This document shows positions 1-9,126 of a stretch of DNA of 33,559 nucleotides, in pieces. The position numbers and the translations under genes are program-made. The notes under the pieces were generated by a model, which was given only the letters and a program-made list of their open reading frames with translations, was not told where the DNA came from and did not search any database. The DNA is taken from contig DATBHH010000037.1 of NCBI GenBank assembly GCA_036557525.1, forward strand, positions 1 through 33,559, in the 5' to 3' direction. Position 1 is the first letter of the stretch. Each line of letters begins with the position of its first letter. Source of the stretch: VRUE01 sp036557525 (GTDB taxonomy: Bacteria; Actinomycetota; Thermoleophilia; Solirubrobacterales; 70-9).

Positions 1-1
1 C

Positions 2-580
2 ATCCAAGGCACCGCTCCCTGCGCGGACGAACCCGAGCGCTTCGCCGTCTATTGCGAAGCGGGCACGGTCCGCTTCGAATACGAAGTCAACGACGTCCTG
101 CAGGGGCTGACCGACACCGGCGTCGGCTGCGGGACCCCGGCACGCGTCTCGGTTCGCGGCAACGCCGGCGACGACACGATCGACCTCTCGAGGATCACGG
201 CGGCGAACGGCTTCACCGGGATCGCGCGGCCGAATCTGATCGACGGCGGCTACGGGGAGGACGAACTGATCGCAAGCCAGATGCCGAACGAAATTCTCGG
301 AGGCCTGCAGAACGACATCATCCTGGCGCGCAACGGCGCCCGCGACACCGTCGACTGCGGCGGAGGGACCGATGCCGTCCAGGCCGACGCCGCCGGCGTC
401 GACGCGCTGTCGAACTGCGAGTTGATCGATCTCGCCCTGACGCCGGCGCCGCCGGCCGCCGCCCCCACCGGCTCATCGCCGACCGGGAGGCGGGCGGCGG
501 CGAAGAGAAGGTGTCGCAAGCTCAAGCACGGTAAGGCACGCCGCAGGTGCTTCCGGCACGCCATGAAGCTCCCGATCTGA
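2..580 (+). CDS. C-terminal part of an RTX/hemolysin-like secreted protein (5' partial)
   Basis: The frame is open from base 2 and ends at a TGA at 578-580, so the start lies outside the window. The visible 192 residues contain short glycine/aspartate-rich units such as 'VRGNAGDDTIDL', 'IDGGYGEDELIAS' and 'LGGLQNDIILARNGARDTVDCG', followed by a 'GGTDAVQADAAGVDALSNCE' stretch. This pattern (DxVDCGxGxDxVxADxxDxVxxxCE) is common at the ends of hemolysin-type calcium-binding repeat proteins in Solirubrobacterales. The units are looser than the strict GGxGxDxxx nonapeptide, so calcium binding is an inference. The end is a Pro/Ala linker and a very basic Cys-containing tail (RRAAAKRRCRKLKHGKARRRC), probably extracellular. 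The stop lies 15 bases before the next gene. The reading frame is secure; the substrate and the rest of the protein are unknown. Confidence 0.75.
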   Translation: MQGTAPCADEPERFAVYCEAGTVRFEYEVNDVLQGLTDTGVGCGTPARVSVRGNAGDDTIDLSRITAANGFTGIARPNLIDGGYGEDELIASQMPNEILGGLQNDIILARNGARDTVDCGGGTDAVQADAAGVDALSNCELIDLALTPAPPAAAPTGSSPTGRRAAAKRRCRKLKHGKARRRCFRHAMKLPI

Positions 581-595
581 TCCGTCGCCGGTGAG

Positions 596-1477
596 ATGCT
601 GCTTTCGGTTCCCAATGTCTCCGAGGGTCGCGATGAGGCTCGGATCGCCTCGATCGAGAAAGCCCTTTCGGCCGGCGTGACGCTGCTCGACCGCCACAGC
701 GATGCCGATCACAACCGGACCGTCCTCACGCTGGCCGGCGAATCCGGGGCGCTCGAGAACGCGCTCGCCGCGGGTGCCGGGGCTGCGATCGAGTCGATCG
801 ACATGTCCACCCACGAGGGCCGCCACCCGGCGATCGGCGCCCTCGACGTCTGCCCGGTCGTCTGGGTCGACGAGGGAGACCGCGAAGCGGCGGCGGCGGT
901 CGCGATCGAGGTCGCGGCGCGGATCGGCGCCCTCGGGGTCCCGGTGTTCCTCTATGGCGAGCTGGCGACTGCGCCCGACCGGGCCGAGCGCGCCTACTTC
1001 CGCAACGGCGGGCTCCCGGAGCTCTGGCTGCGGATGGAGAGCGGGGAGCTGCGGCCCGATGCCGGCCCCGACCTCCCGCACCGCACGGCGGGCGCGACCC
1101 TGGTCACCGCGAGGCCACCGCTCGCTGCGTTCAATGTCGAACTCGACAGCGGCGACGTCGAGGTCGCAAAGGCGGTGGCGGCGGGACTGCGGGAGTCGGG
1201 CGGCGGACCGGTCGGGGTGCGGGCGATCGGCCTCCGGCTTTCCTCGGGCCGCACCCAGGTCTCGACCAACGTCCACGACCCGCTCGGCGTGCCGCTCGGC
1301 GAGGTGGTCGGTCTCGTCCGCGAGCTGGCGGCGCCGCTCGGAGCGCGCCCGCTCGAGGCGGAGCTGATCGGCCTCGTGCCCGAAGCGGCGCTCTCCGGAT
1401 ACCCCGAGGGCGTGCCGATCCGGAGCTTCGATCCCGCCCGGCAAACGATCGAGGGACGCCTCGCGGGTGCCGCCTAG
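596..1477 (+). CDS. ftcD: Glutamate formimidoyltransferase (FtcD N-terminal domain type)
   Basis: 293 residues, the length of a stand-alone formiminotransferase without the cyclodeaminase half. The family transfers the formimino group of N-formimino-L-glutamate to tetrahydrofolate in histidine breakdown (cytosolic). The N-terminus 'LLSVPNVSEGRD' is the family signature. 'HEGRHPAIGALDVCPVV' (residues 73-89) contains His77, which probably aligns with the catalytic His of mammalian FTCD. 'RTAGATLVTARPPLAAFNVEL' near residue 165 and 'QVSTNVHDP' near 220 are also typical. The ATG at 596 follows a weak 'GGTGAG'. No hut genes or cyclodeaminase are visible nearby, so a role in histidine degradation versus general one-carbon transfer cannot be settled here. 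Family call is strong; the physiological role is inferred. Confidence 0.9.
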   Translation: MLLSVPNVSEGRDEARIASIEKALSAGVTLLDRHSDADHNRTVLTLAGESGALENALAAGAGAAIESIDMSTHEGRHPAIGALDVCPVVWVDEGDREAAAAVAIEVAARIGALGVPVFLYGELATAPDRAERAYFRNGGLPELWLRMESGELRPDAGPDLPHRTAGATLVTARPPLAAFNVELDSGDVEVAKAVAAGLRESGGGPVGVRAIGLRLSSGRTQVSTNVHDPLGVPLGEVVGLVRELAAPLGARPLEAELIGLVPEAALSGYPEGVPIRSFDPARQTIEGRLAGAA

Positions 1478-1502
1478 GTAGATTCAGCGCGAGGATCCAC
1501 AG

Positions 1503-1877
1503 ATGGCACAGACGAAGAAAAGGCGCCGCCGCAAGCACCGTGGGACCCAGGGCGGCCGGATCGACACCAAGCGACGCGCCGGGCGGCCTCAGAGCCGCGA
1601 GGAGGCGAAGGCTCGCGCCCGGGCAAAGCGCAAACCGGCTCCCAAAACCGACGCGCCGCCGACATGGCGACAGGCCGCGATCCGCGGCGCGATCGCCGCG
1701 GTCATATTCATCGTGATCCTCCTGCTGTTCTTCAGGCGCCCGCCCGGGGAGGCGTTCGGGCTCGGCGGCTTCATGCTGCTGTTCTACATCCCGGGCGGCT
1801 ACTACTTCGACACGATGATGTGGCGCAAACGGGAGCGGACTCGGATCCGCGCTGCCGAGGAACGGCGCGGCAAATAG
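1503..1877 (+). CDS. Small basic membrane protein of unknown function
   Basis: 124 residues that I do not recognise as a named family. The first 50 residues are strongly basic (runs such as KKRRRRKHR and KARARAKRK), likely cytoplasmic and able to bind nucleic acid or phospholipid. Two hydrophobic helices follow at about 60-77 and 86-102 with a short loop, and the C-terminus is basic again (MMWRKRERTRIRAAEERR), so both ends are probably cytoplasmic. 'GAGGATCCACAG' upstream of the ATG gives a plausible SD. Its stop at 1875-1877 directly abuts the GTG start of the metallo-hydrolase gene, so the two are probably co-transcribed with hisS-aspS. Coding status is supported by the clear membrane pattern and tight packing. 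Confidence 0.7.
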   Translation: MAQTKKRRRRKHRGTQGGRIDTKRRAGRPQSREEAKARARAKRKPAPKTDAPPTWRQAAIRGAIAAVIFIVILLLFFRRPPGEAFGLGGFMLLFYIPGGYYFDTMMWRKRERTRIRAAEERRGK

Positions 1878-2522
1878 GTGGCTATCGAGGTTCAGACGCT
1901 CACGGTCGGCCCGTTCGCCGAGAACTGCTTCCTGCTGCGGGCGGAGGGGTCGGACCGGCTCCTGATCATCGACCCCGGCGAGGAGCCCGAGCGGCTCCTG
2001 AACGCAGCCGAACTGATGGAGGGGGTGATCGAGGCGATCCTCATCACCCACTGCCACGTCGACCACATCGGCGCCGTCTCTCCGGTCGCCGCCGCGACCG
2101 AAGCGCCGGTCTACTGCCCGCGGCTCGAAGCCAACCTGCTGTCGGAAATCAACACGATCGTCCAGGTGCCGGGAATGGGGCCGTACGAGGACTATGAGCC
2201 CGACGAGCTGGTCAGCGGCGGCGAGACGCTCGAGCTCGCGGGACTGACGATCGACGTGATCGCGACGCCCGGCCACGCCCCCGGGCACGTGACCTACTCG
2301 GTCCGGGGCGAGGACGCGATCTTCTCCGGCGACGTCCTCTTCCAGGGCTCGGTCGGTCGCGTCGACCTGCCCGGCGGCGACGGGCCGACGCTGCTGCGCT
2401 CGATCCAGACACTGCTCGACACCCATCCCGAGGGGACCGACGTCTACCCCGGGCACATGGGCCCGACGACGCTAGGCGCCGAGCGGGCGACCAACCCCTT
2501 CCTGACCGAGCTGTCGAGGTAG
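1878..2522 (+). CDS. Metallo-beta-lactamase-fold hydrolase, glyoxalase II-like
   Basis: 214 residues with a GTG start immediately after the preceding stop. The zinc motif is 'THCHVDHIGA' (His58, His60, Asp62, His63). The other ligands are present: 'ATPGHAPGHV' (His133), 'FSGDVLF' (Asp152, bridging) and 'YPGHMGPT' (His193). 'VGPFAENCFLL' at the N-terminus is typical of YcbL/GloB-like hydroxyacylglutathione-hydrolase-related proteins. The fold and dinuclear metal site are well supported; the substrate (a thioester such as an S-acyl thiol, or something else) is not determined by sequence. Placement just upstream of hisS with a 14-base gap suggests co-transcription. Confidence 0.9.
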   Translation: MAIEVQTLTVGPFAENCFLLRAEGSDRLLIIDPGEEPERLLNAAELMEGVIEAILITHCHVDHIGAVSPVAAATEAPVYCPRLEANLLSEINTIVQVPGMGPYEDYEPDELVSGGETLELAGLTIDVIATPGHAPGHVTYSVRGEDAIFSGDVLFQGSVGRVDLPGGDGPTLLRSIQTLLDTHPEGTDVYPGHMGPTTLGAERATNPFLTELSR

Positions 2523-2536
2523 GCGGGCGCGCCCGC
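2523..2536. promoter_or_regulatory. 14-bp perfect palindrome abutting the hisS start codon
   Basis: The 14 bases GCGGGCGCGCCCGC are their own reverse complement and end exactly at the base before the hisS ATG. In RNA they could fold as a 5-bp stem with a four-base loop, between the SD-like GAGGTAGG and the start codon. This could modulate hisS translation or be a protein site; equally it may be chance in GC-rich DNA. The palindrome is seen directly, the role is speculative. Confidence 0.35.
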
Positions 2537-3768
2537 ATGCCGAGCAAATTCCAGGCGCCGCGCGGCACCTCCGACGCGCTCCCGGCTGACGCGCGCGCCC
2601 GGGGGCGGGTCGAGGCGGTCGCGGCGGCGGTCTGCGCCCGCGCCGGGTACGAGCCGATCGCGACCCCGATCTTCGAGGACACCGAGCTCTTCGAGCGCGG
2701 CGTCGGCCGTTCGACCGACATCGTCCGCAAGGAGATGTTCACCTTCGAGGACAAGAGCGGCCGCAGCGTCACCCTCCGCCCAGAGGGCACGGCCCCGATC
2801 TGCCGCGCCTACCTCGAGCACGGTATGCAGAAACTGGCCCAGCCGGTGAAGCTCTTCTACGCGGGGCCTTTCTTCCGCCACGAGCGCCCCCAGGCGGGCC
2901 GCTACCGCCAGTTCCACCAGATCGGAATCGAGGCGATCGGGACCGACTCGCCGCTCGCCGACGCCGAGGTGATCGGGCTCCTCTCCGACCTGCTCGCCGA
3001 GCTCGGCGTCCCCGGGGTCGAGCTGCGGCTGGGCAGCCTCGGCTCACCCGAGTCCCGCCGTCAGTACCTGGAGGAACTCAGGGCGCATCTGCGGGCGAAC
3101 CAGGACGACCTCTCGGAAGACGTCCGCGAGCGGATCGACCTCAACCCGCTGCGGGCGTTCGACGCCGGCGACGAGGGAACCCGGGGCGTGATGAGGGCGG
3201 CCCCGACGATCGTCGAGCGCCTCGAGGGTGACGACGCCGACCATTTCGCCGAGGTCCGCGCCCTGCTCGACGCCGCCGGCATCGCCTACGAGATCGATCC
3301 GACCCTCGTGCGCGGGCTCGACTACTACACGCGGACGATCTTCTCGTTCGTCTGCGAGGGTCTCGGGGCGCAGTCCGAGGTCGGCGGCGGGGGCCGCTAC
3401 GACGGCCTGATCGAGCAGCTCGGCGGACCGCCGACGCCGGCGATCGGATGGGCGACGGGGATCGAGCGGATCCTGCTGGCGCTCGGCGAGGAGGAGGAAG
3501 GGGGAGGGCGCGACGCCTTCCTCGCCGTCGCCGACGAGGGCCAGCGCCCGCGGGCTCTGGCCCTCGCCGGCGAGCTTCGCAACGCCGGCCTCTCGGCCGA
3601 GGTCGACCTTGCCGGGCGCGGCCTGAAGGGCCAGCTCAAACACGCGGATCGGATCGGCGCCCGCCAGGTCCTGATCCTCGACGCCGACGGCTCCGCCCAG
3701 CTGCGCGACATGGAGAGCGGCGAGCAGCGGCCGGTCGATCCCGGAACTGTCCTCGAGGAGTTGGGAGG

Positions 3769-3772
<4 letters not shown>
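2537..3772 (+). CDS. hisS: Histidyl-tRNA synthetase
   Basis: 411 residues, normal for bacterial HisRS, a class II synthetase charging tRNA-His. Motif 1 region 'TPIFEDTELFERGVG', motif 2 'VKLFYAGPFFRHERPQAGR' followed by 'YRQFHQIGIEAIG', and the histidine-specific 'LVRGLDYYTRTIF' and 'GGGGRYDGLIEQLGG' are all present. Motif 3 is 'GWATGIERILLAL'. The C-terminal anticodon-binding domain runs from about residue 325 ('RPRALALAGELRNAGL') to the end. ATG at 2537 gives the conserved 'KFQAPRGTSDALP' start. The TGA at 3770-3772 overlaps the TTG start of aspS, so the two are translationally coupled. Confidence 0.97.
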
Positions 3773-5568
<1,796 letters not shown>

Positions 5569-5585
5569 TTCGGACACCGAGCGGT

Positions 5586-5591
5586 CAAAAT
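5586..5591 (+). promoter_or_regulatory. Candidate -10 box for the DUF2007-like gene (leaderless)
   Basis: CAAAAT stands six bases before the ATG at 5598, with no SD between. The same spacing recurs at several genes in this window. No good -35 is seen. Suggests transcription starting at or next to the start codon. Confidence 0.35.
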
Positions 5592-5597
5592 GGTCGC

Positions 5598-5897
5598 ATG
5601 AGCCTGCTCGACCGAATGCGAAGCGCGTTTCGCGAACGCCGGCCCGGGCCGGGCGCCACCCCCGTCCACGTCGACGACCCGGCCTTCGACAGCTGGGAGG
5701 TCGTGCGCGACTTCGGCGACCTGAAGACGGCCCGGGCCTGGCACCAGGCGCTGGTCGAGGCCGCGATCACCGCCGTCCTCACCTCGGACTGGCCGCTTGA
5801 TCGCTACGGCCGCGGCGACATCTCGCTCCGGGTCCGGCCGGAGGACTGGAGCGAGGCCGAGCTGCTGCTCTCCAACCTCGACGCCGAACTCGACTGA
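5598..5897 (+). CDS. Small DUF2007-like protein
   Basis: 99 residues. After a basic N-terminus (MSLLDRMRSAFRERRPG) there is a compact domain, 'WEVVRDFGDLKTARAWHQAL' to 'ISLRVRPEDWSEAELLLSNL', with the arrangement of DUF2007 ('putative signal transducing') proteins: a strand, a helix with an Ala-rich 'A..L..A.I.AVL' segment, and a final 'V.PED...A..LL' helix. The match is by pattern only. The gene sits 29 bases after aspS and probably has its own promoter (CAAAAT six bases before the ATG). No enzymatic residues are evident and the function of the family is unknown. Confidence 0.65.
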   Translation: MSLLDRMRSAFRERRPGPGATPVHVDDPAFDSWEVVRDFGDLKTARAWHQALVEAAITAVLTSDWPLDRYGRGDISLRVRPEDWSEAELLLSNLDAELD

Positions 5898-6007
5898 GGA
5901 AATCCACCGGCATCGGTCGCCGCTGCTACCGTGGCGGCTGAGGCTCGAGGCCGTACGCGAGCCGTCTCAACGTTTTGACCCAACACAAACGGCTTGGGAG
6001 CAGATCT

Positions 6008-6031
6008 CTCCCGTTCCCTTGGGACCGGGAG
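6008..6031. other. Imperfect inverted repeat in the aspS-DUF559 gap
   Basis: CTCCCGTTCCC and GGGACCGGGAG flank a TT and can pair with one mismatch (10 of 11 bp). It lies in a 262-base gap (5898-6159) whose base composition is visibly less GC-biased than its neighbours. There is no U-tract on the plus side, so an intrinsic terminator is doubtful. I see nothing else in this gap. Confidence 0.3.
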
Positions 6032-6159
6032 GAGGCACCCGCCCTTCACTTCAAGGGATCAAAGCCAGAGGCGGCAACGGCGGGTTGGAGCCTCTTTCCA
6101 TACCTTCGCGCACTTCGCCGCGCCACCCGTTCGCGATCGCCGATCAGGCTCTCTCCACG

Positions 6160-7161
6160 ATGACGTCGGCGCCCCCAGATTCAGCGTCTCCGACCGGCGA
6201 GCGCTGCATTCGCCCCACTGAGCGAGTCATATGCAGCGCTCGGGACGTCGACCCGGTGATCGCATGCCTTGCCGAAGCCCAGCACGGCGTCGTGGCACGA
6301 AGCCAGTTGCTCGACGCGGGGGTCGACAGAAAGGCGATCGAGGTTCGACTGAAGAGAAATCGCCTCCATCGTCTGCACGCCGGCGTGTACGCGGTCGGTC
6401 ATCCGGTGGTCGGCACGCGTGGGCGGTGGTTGGCCGCGGTACTTGCCGGTGGACAGGATGCGGTCCTCAGCCACCGGGCCGCCGGTCAGCTCTGGCAGCT
6501 CCTCCCCTGGACGACCGTGTTCGTAGAGGTGACCCGACCGCGAAGCTTTCGGGGCCGTGGCCGCGTCGAATTCCATCGGGCTGCGGTGCCGGCCGACGAG
6601 CGCTCGGTCGTCGACGGGATCCCCGTGACGTCGACGCCGAGGACGATTCTCGACCTCGGGAGCGTCCTCGGTCGGCGGCAGCTCGAGCGGGCGATCAACG
6701 AGGTCGAGGTGCTCGGGCTGGCCGACCCGCTGTCGGTACCGGACCTGCTGGTGCGACATCGGGGCCGGCGTGGAACGGCCGCGCTGCGGGGAATCTTCGG
6801 CGACCGGAAGGCGAGCCGTGGGGTGACCGCGAACAGGTTTGAGGCGCTGTTCGCCGATCTGCTCGATGAATACTCGTTGCCGACCCCGAGGTTCAACGCC
6901 GAGGTCGCCATCCGTGGCCGGTTCTTCAGGGTCGACGCGATGTGGGAGCCGCAGAGGGTCATCGTCGAGCTCGACGGCCGGGCCGCGCACGGGACCCGGT
7001 CGGCGTTCGAGAACGACCGCGAGCGCGACCGCCTGCTTCTCCTCGCCGGATGGAGGATCGTCCGCATAACCTGGCTCCAGCTCCGCGACACGCCCGAGTC
7101 GATCGCCGCCGACATTCGAGACCTGCTCGCCGACCGACCGACTTCTACCCTTAGGGCATGA
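6160..7161 (+). CDS. DUF559 endonuclease-like protein with AbiEi-like N-terminus
   Basis: 333 residues from the ATG at 6160; an open frame continues upstream but overlaps the previous gene and shows no conserved sequence. Residues ~25-85 ('IACLAEAQHGVVARSQLLDA', 'RLHRLHAGVYAVGHP') form a winged-helix unit like the N-terminus of AbiEi-type antitoxins. The C-terminal ~110 residues are DUF559, a PD-(D/E)xK/Vsr-related fold: 'FRVDAMWEPQRVIVELDGRAAHG' has the Asp and the ELDG acidic residue, and 'RERDRLLLLAGWRIVRITW' follows. Such proteins are multi-copy in Solirubrobacterales and their role is unproven. No partner toxin (AbiEii-like nucleotidyltransferase) is adjacent. The stop overlaps the mnmA start (ATGA). 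Lower GC than the neighbours fits recent acquisition. Confidence 0.8.
   Translation: MTSAPPDSASPTGERCIRPTERVICSARDVDPVIACLAEAQHGVVARSQLLDAGVDRKAIEVRLKRNRLHRLHAGVYAVGHPVVGTRGRWLAAVLAGGQDAVLSHRAAGQLWQLLPWTTVFVEVTRPRSFRGRGRVEFHRAAVPADERSVVDGIPVTSTPRTILDLGSVLGRRQLERAINEVEVLGLADPLSVPDLLVRHRGRRGTAALRGIFGDRKASRGVTANRFEALFADLLDEYSLPTPRFNAEVAIRGRFFRVDAMWEPQRVIVELDGRAAHGTRSAFENDRERDRLLLLAGWRIVRITWLQLRDTPESIAADIRDLLADRPTSTLRA
7146..7151 (+). promoter_or_regulatory. Candidate -10 box for mnmA (leaderless)
   Basis: TACCCT (TANNNT type) stands six bases before the mnmA ATG at 7158, inside the last codons of the DUF559 gene. No SD is present between them. It would give mnmA its own transcript starting at the ATG, independent of the DUF559 gene. 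Confidence 0.4.
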
Positions 7162-8597
7162 GCACCGAACTCTTCGAGCACTTCCTGCGCGACGAGACGC
7201 GCCGCGGCCCGGCCGATCCCGGCGCCTTCACCGGCGCCGCGGGCGGAGCCGCCTGCGGCGACCTGGCGCGGATCTCCCTCACGATCGCCGCCGAGAGGAT
7301 CGACTCGGTCAGCTTCGACGCCGAGGGCTGCGGGGCGACCCGGGCGGCGGTCGCCGCGGTCGCCGAGATCGTCGACGGCGAGCCGGTGCTGGACGCGGCG
7401 CGGATCGGAACCGACGAGGTCGACGAGGCGATCGGAGGCCTGACGCCGGCGAAGCGGCACGCGGCACAGCTCGCTGCCGACGCTCTGCACCGGGCCCTCG
7501 CCGCGGCGGCGGCAAGCGAGGAGCGCCTCGCCCCGGCGCTGGAGGGTCGCGTCGCCGTCGCGATGTCCGGCGGAGTCGACAGCGCCGTCGCGGCCCTGCT
7601 CGAACGAGAGCGGGGGGCCGACGTCGTCGCCATCACCGTCAAGCTCTGGGCCGACGAGGAGACCGACGGCGCCAAGGCCTGCTGCTCGCCCGAGGCGGTG
7701 CTCGGCGCCCGCGCCGTCGCCCACTCGATCGGCGTCCCCCACCTCACCCTCGACCTCGAGGAGGACTTTCGTCGCCGGGTGGTCGGCTCCTACCTCTCCG
7801 GCCATGCCCAGGGCGCGACGCCCAACCCCTGCATCGTCTGCAACGGCGAGGTCCGCCTGGCGGCGATGGCCGACCTCGCCGGGCGCCTCGGCGCCGAGCG
7901 GCTGGTGACCGGCCACTACGCCCGGATCGTCGCCGACGACGAGGGACCGTTGCTCGCCGCCGCGGCGGACGCGGCCAAGGACCAGAGCTACATGCTCGCC
8001 GGCCTGCCGCCGTCGATGCTGCCCCGCCTCGGGTTCCCGCTGACCGAGATGACCAAGTCGGAGGTGCGCGAGATCGCCGCCCGCCACGGGCTCACGATCG
8101 CGCGCAAGCCCGAGAGCCAGGACCTCTGCTTCCTCGCCGGCCAGGGCCAGAGGCGTTTCCTCCACCGCCATGGCGACCTCCATGACCGCGAGGGCAGGGT
8201 GCTGGACCGCGCCGGCAGGGTGATCGGCCGCCACCGCGGCCAGCACAACTTCACCGTCGGCCAGCGACGCGGGATCGGCGTCTCGGCGCCCGATCCGCTT
8301 TACGTCACCGCGAAGGACGCGGGCGCCAACACGATCACCGTCGGCACCCGCGCCGAGCTCGCCGCCACCCGGGTGGGGATCCGCGATGCGGTCCTCCATC
8401 GCGATGGAGGACTGGTCGACTCGGTCCGGCTGCGCTACCGCTCCGCCCCGGTGCCGGCCACCGTCGCGGCCCCCGCCGGCGCGCACACCAGCCTCGAGAT
8501 CGAGCTGGGGGCGTCATTCGACGCGGTCGCCCCCGGCCAGACGGCCGTGCTCCTGAGGGAGGGCACGGTCGTCGGCCATGGGACGATCGTCGGCTAG
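7158..8597 (+). CDS. mnmA: tRNA 2-thiouridine(34) synthase MnmA with N-terminal IscU/NifU-like domain
   Basis: 479 residues versus about 360 for usual MnmA. Residues 1-120 resemble IscU/NifU-N: 'AACGDLARISLTI' (Cys33, Asp35) matches the first IscU cysteine and Asp, and 'FDAEGCGATRAAVAAV' (Cys58) the second. 'TPAKRHAAQLAADAL' aligns with IscU 'KIHCSILAEDA', keeping the His (His101) but with Ala102 in place of the third cysteine. Residues ~130-479 are MnmA: PP-loop 'AMSGGVDSAV' (137-142), 'TPNPCIVCN' (Cys225/Cys228, catalytic cysteine region), 'TGHYARI', 'KDQSYML', and 'SQDLCFL' (Cys324, persulfide cysteine), then the C-terminal barrel. It thiolates U34 of tRNA Lys/Glu/Gln. The fused scaffold may deliver sulfur or bind a cluster; that part is inference. 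The stop overlaps the stop of the minus-strand gene within CTAG. Confidence 0.95.
   Translation: MSTELFEHFLRDETRRGPADPGAFTGAAGGAACGDLARISLTIAAERIDSVSFDAEGCGATRAAVAAVAEIVDGEPVLDAARIGTDEVDEAIGGLTPAKRHAAQLAADALHRALAAAAASEERLAPALEGRVAVAMSGGVDSAVAALLERERGADVVAITVKLWADEETDGAKACCSPEAVLGARAVAHSIGVPHLTLDLEEDFRRRVVGSYLSGHAQGATPNPCIVCNGEVRLAAMADLAGRLGAERLVTGHYARIVADDEGPLLAAAADAAKDQSYMLAGLPPSMLPRLGFPLTEMTKSEVREIAARHGLTIARKPESQDLCFLAGQGQRRFLHRHGDLHDREGRVLDRAGRVIGRHRGQHNFTVGQRRGIGVSAPDPLYVTAKDAGANTITVGTRAELAATRVGIRDAVLHRDGGLVDSVRLRYRSAPVPATVAAPAGAHTSLEIELGASFDAVAPGQTAVLLREGTVVGHGTIVG
8391..8412. repeat. 22-bp perfect palindrome inside mnmA
   Basis: GTCCTCCATCG is followed directly by its reverse complement, giving 11 uninterrupted base pairs within codons for 'VLHRDGGLV'. 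It lies about 200 bases before the mnmA stop. It may be a fortuitous result of codon use, or a binding site or hairpin. Confidence 0.45.
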
Positions 8598-9034
8598 ACC
8601 GCTCCCGCTTCCCGGTCTTCCCGAAGGTGTTTCGCCGCTTTCACGCAGCGCGAGAACGCTGTTCCCTTCTCGCCCTTGACGTGCTTCTTGCTCATTTCTT
8701 TGCAGGCTTTGCGGGGATTGGTCTTGCCTTCATTGGCGGCCTTGGCCATCGCTTTCACGCATTCGGAGAATTCGGTTCCCCGTTTGCCCTTGACGTGTTT
8801 CTTGCTGGCGCCCTGTTCGTTGCAGTAGCGCCCGTAGGCCTTCGCCTGAGCCGGCAGGCCCGCCTTCGGCCCGGGGGTCGGGTTGCCCGGTTCGGCCGGG
8901 TTGTAGGTCGGCCCGTGCCCGTTGCCGTTGCCGTATGGCGGGCTCCCTTCGTGCGGGTTGTCCGCGAGCGCAGGCGCGGCGGCCAGTGCGAGTGCGCCGG
9001 TGATGACCGCAATCTTCAGCAGCTGCTTCATCAT
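8594..9034 (-). CDS. Small secreted protein with two KHVKG...CVKA repeats
   Basis: 146 residues from the ATG at 9034, chosen because AAGGAGG lies four bases upstream and a signal peptide follows (MMKQLLKIAVITGALAL, cleavage after 'APALA'). The frame is open to 9088 but that region is not signal-like. A Gly/Asn/Pro-rich stretch (NGNGHGPTYNPAEPGNP) precedes two related units, 'SKKHVKGKRGTEFSECVKA' and 'SKKHVKGEKGTAFSRCVKA', each with one internal cysteine and separated by about 15 residues. Preceding cysteines ('RYCNEQ', 'KACKEM') suggest a disulfide within each unit. The unit recalls PsiF-like repeats, but I would not name it so. It is downstream of the sigma-factor gene on the same strand and may be in its regulon or operon. 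Function unknown. Confidence 0.75.
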   Translation of the reverse strand: MMKQLLKIAVITGALALAAAPALADNPHEGSPPYGNGNGHGPTYNPAEPGNPTPGPKAGLPAQAKAYGRYCNEQGASKKHVKGKRGTEFSECVKAMAKAANEGKTNPRKACKEMSKKHVKGEKGTAFSRCVKAAKHLREDREAGAV

Positions 9035-9126
9035 CTCGCCTCCTTCGACGATGTCCGCCGCGAGCGGCTGCCTCGCGGCCGTTTCCATTGCACCCCTAAA
9101 ACGGCGCTCGGTCCGATCCGTCAGGC

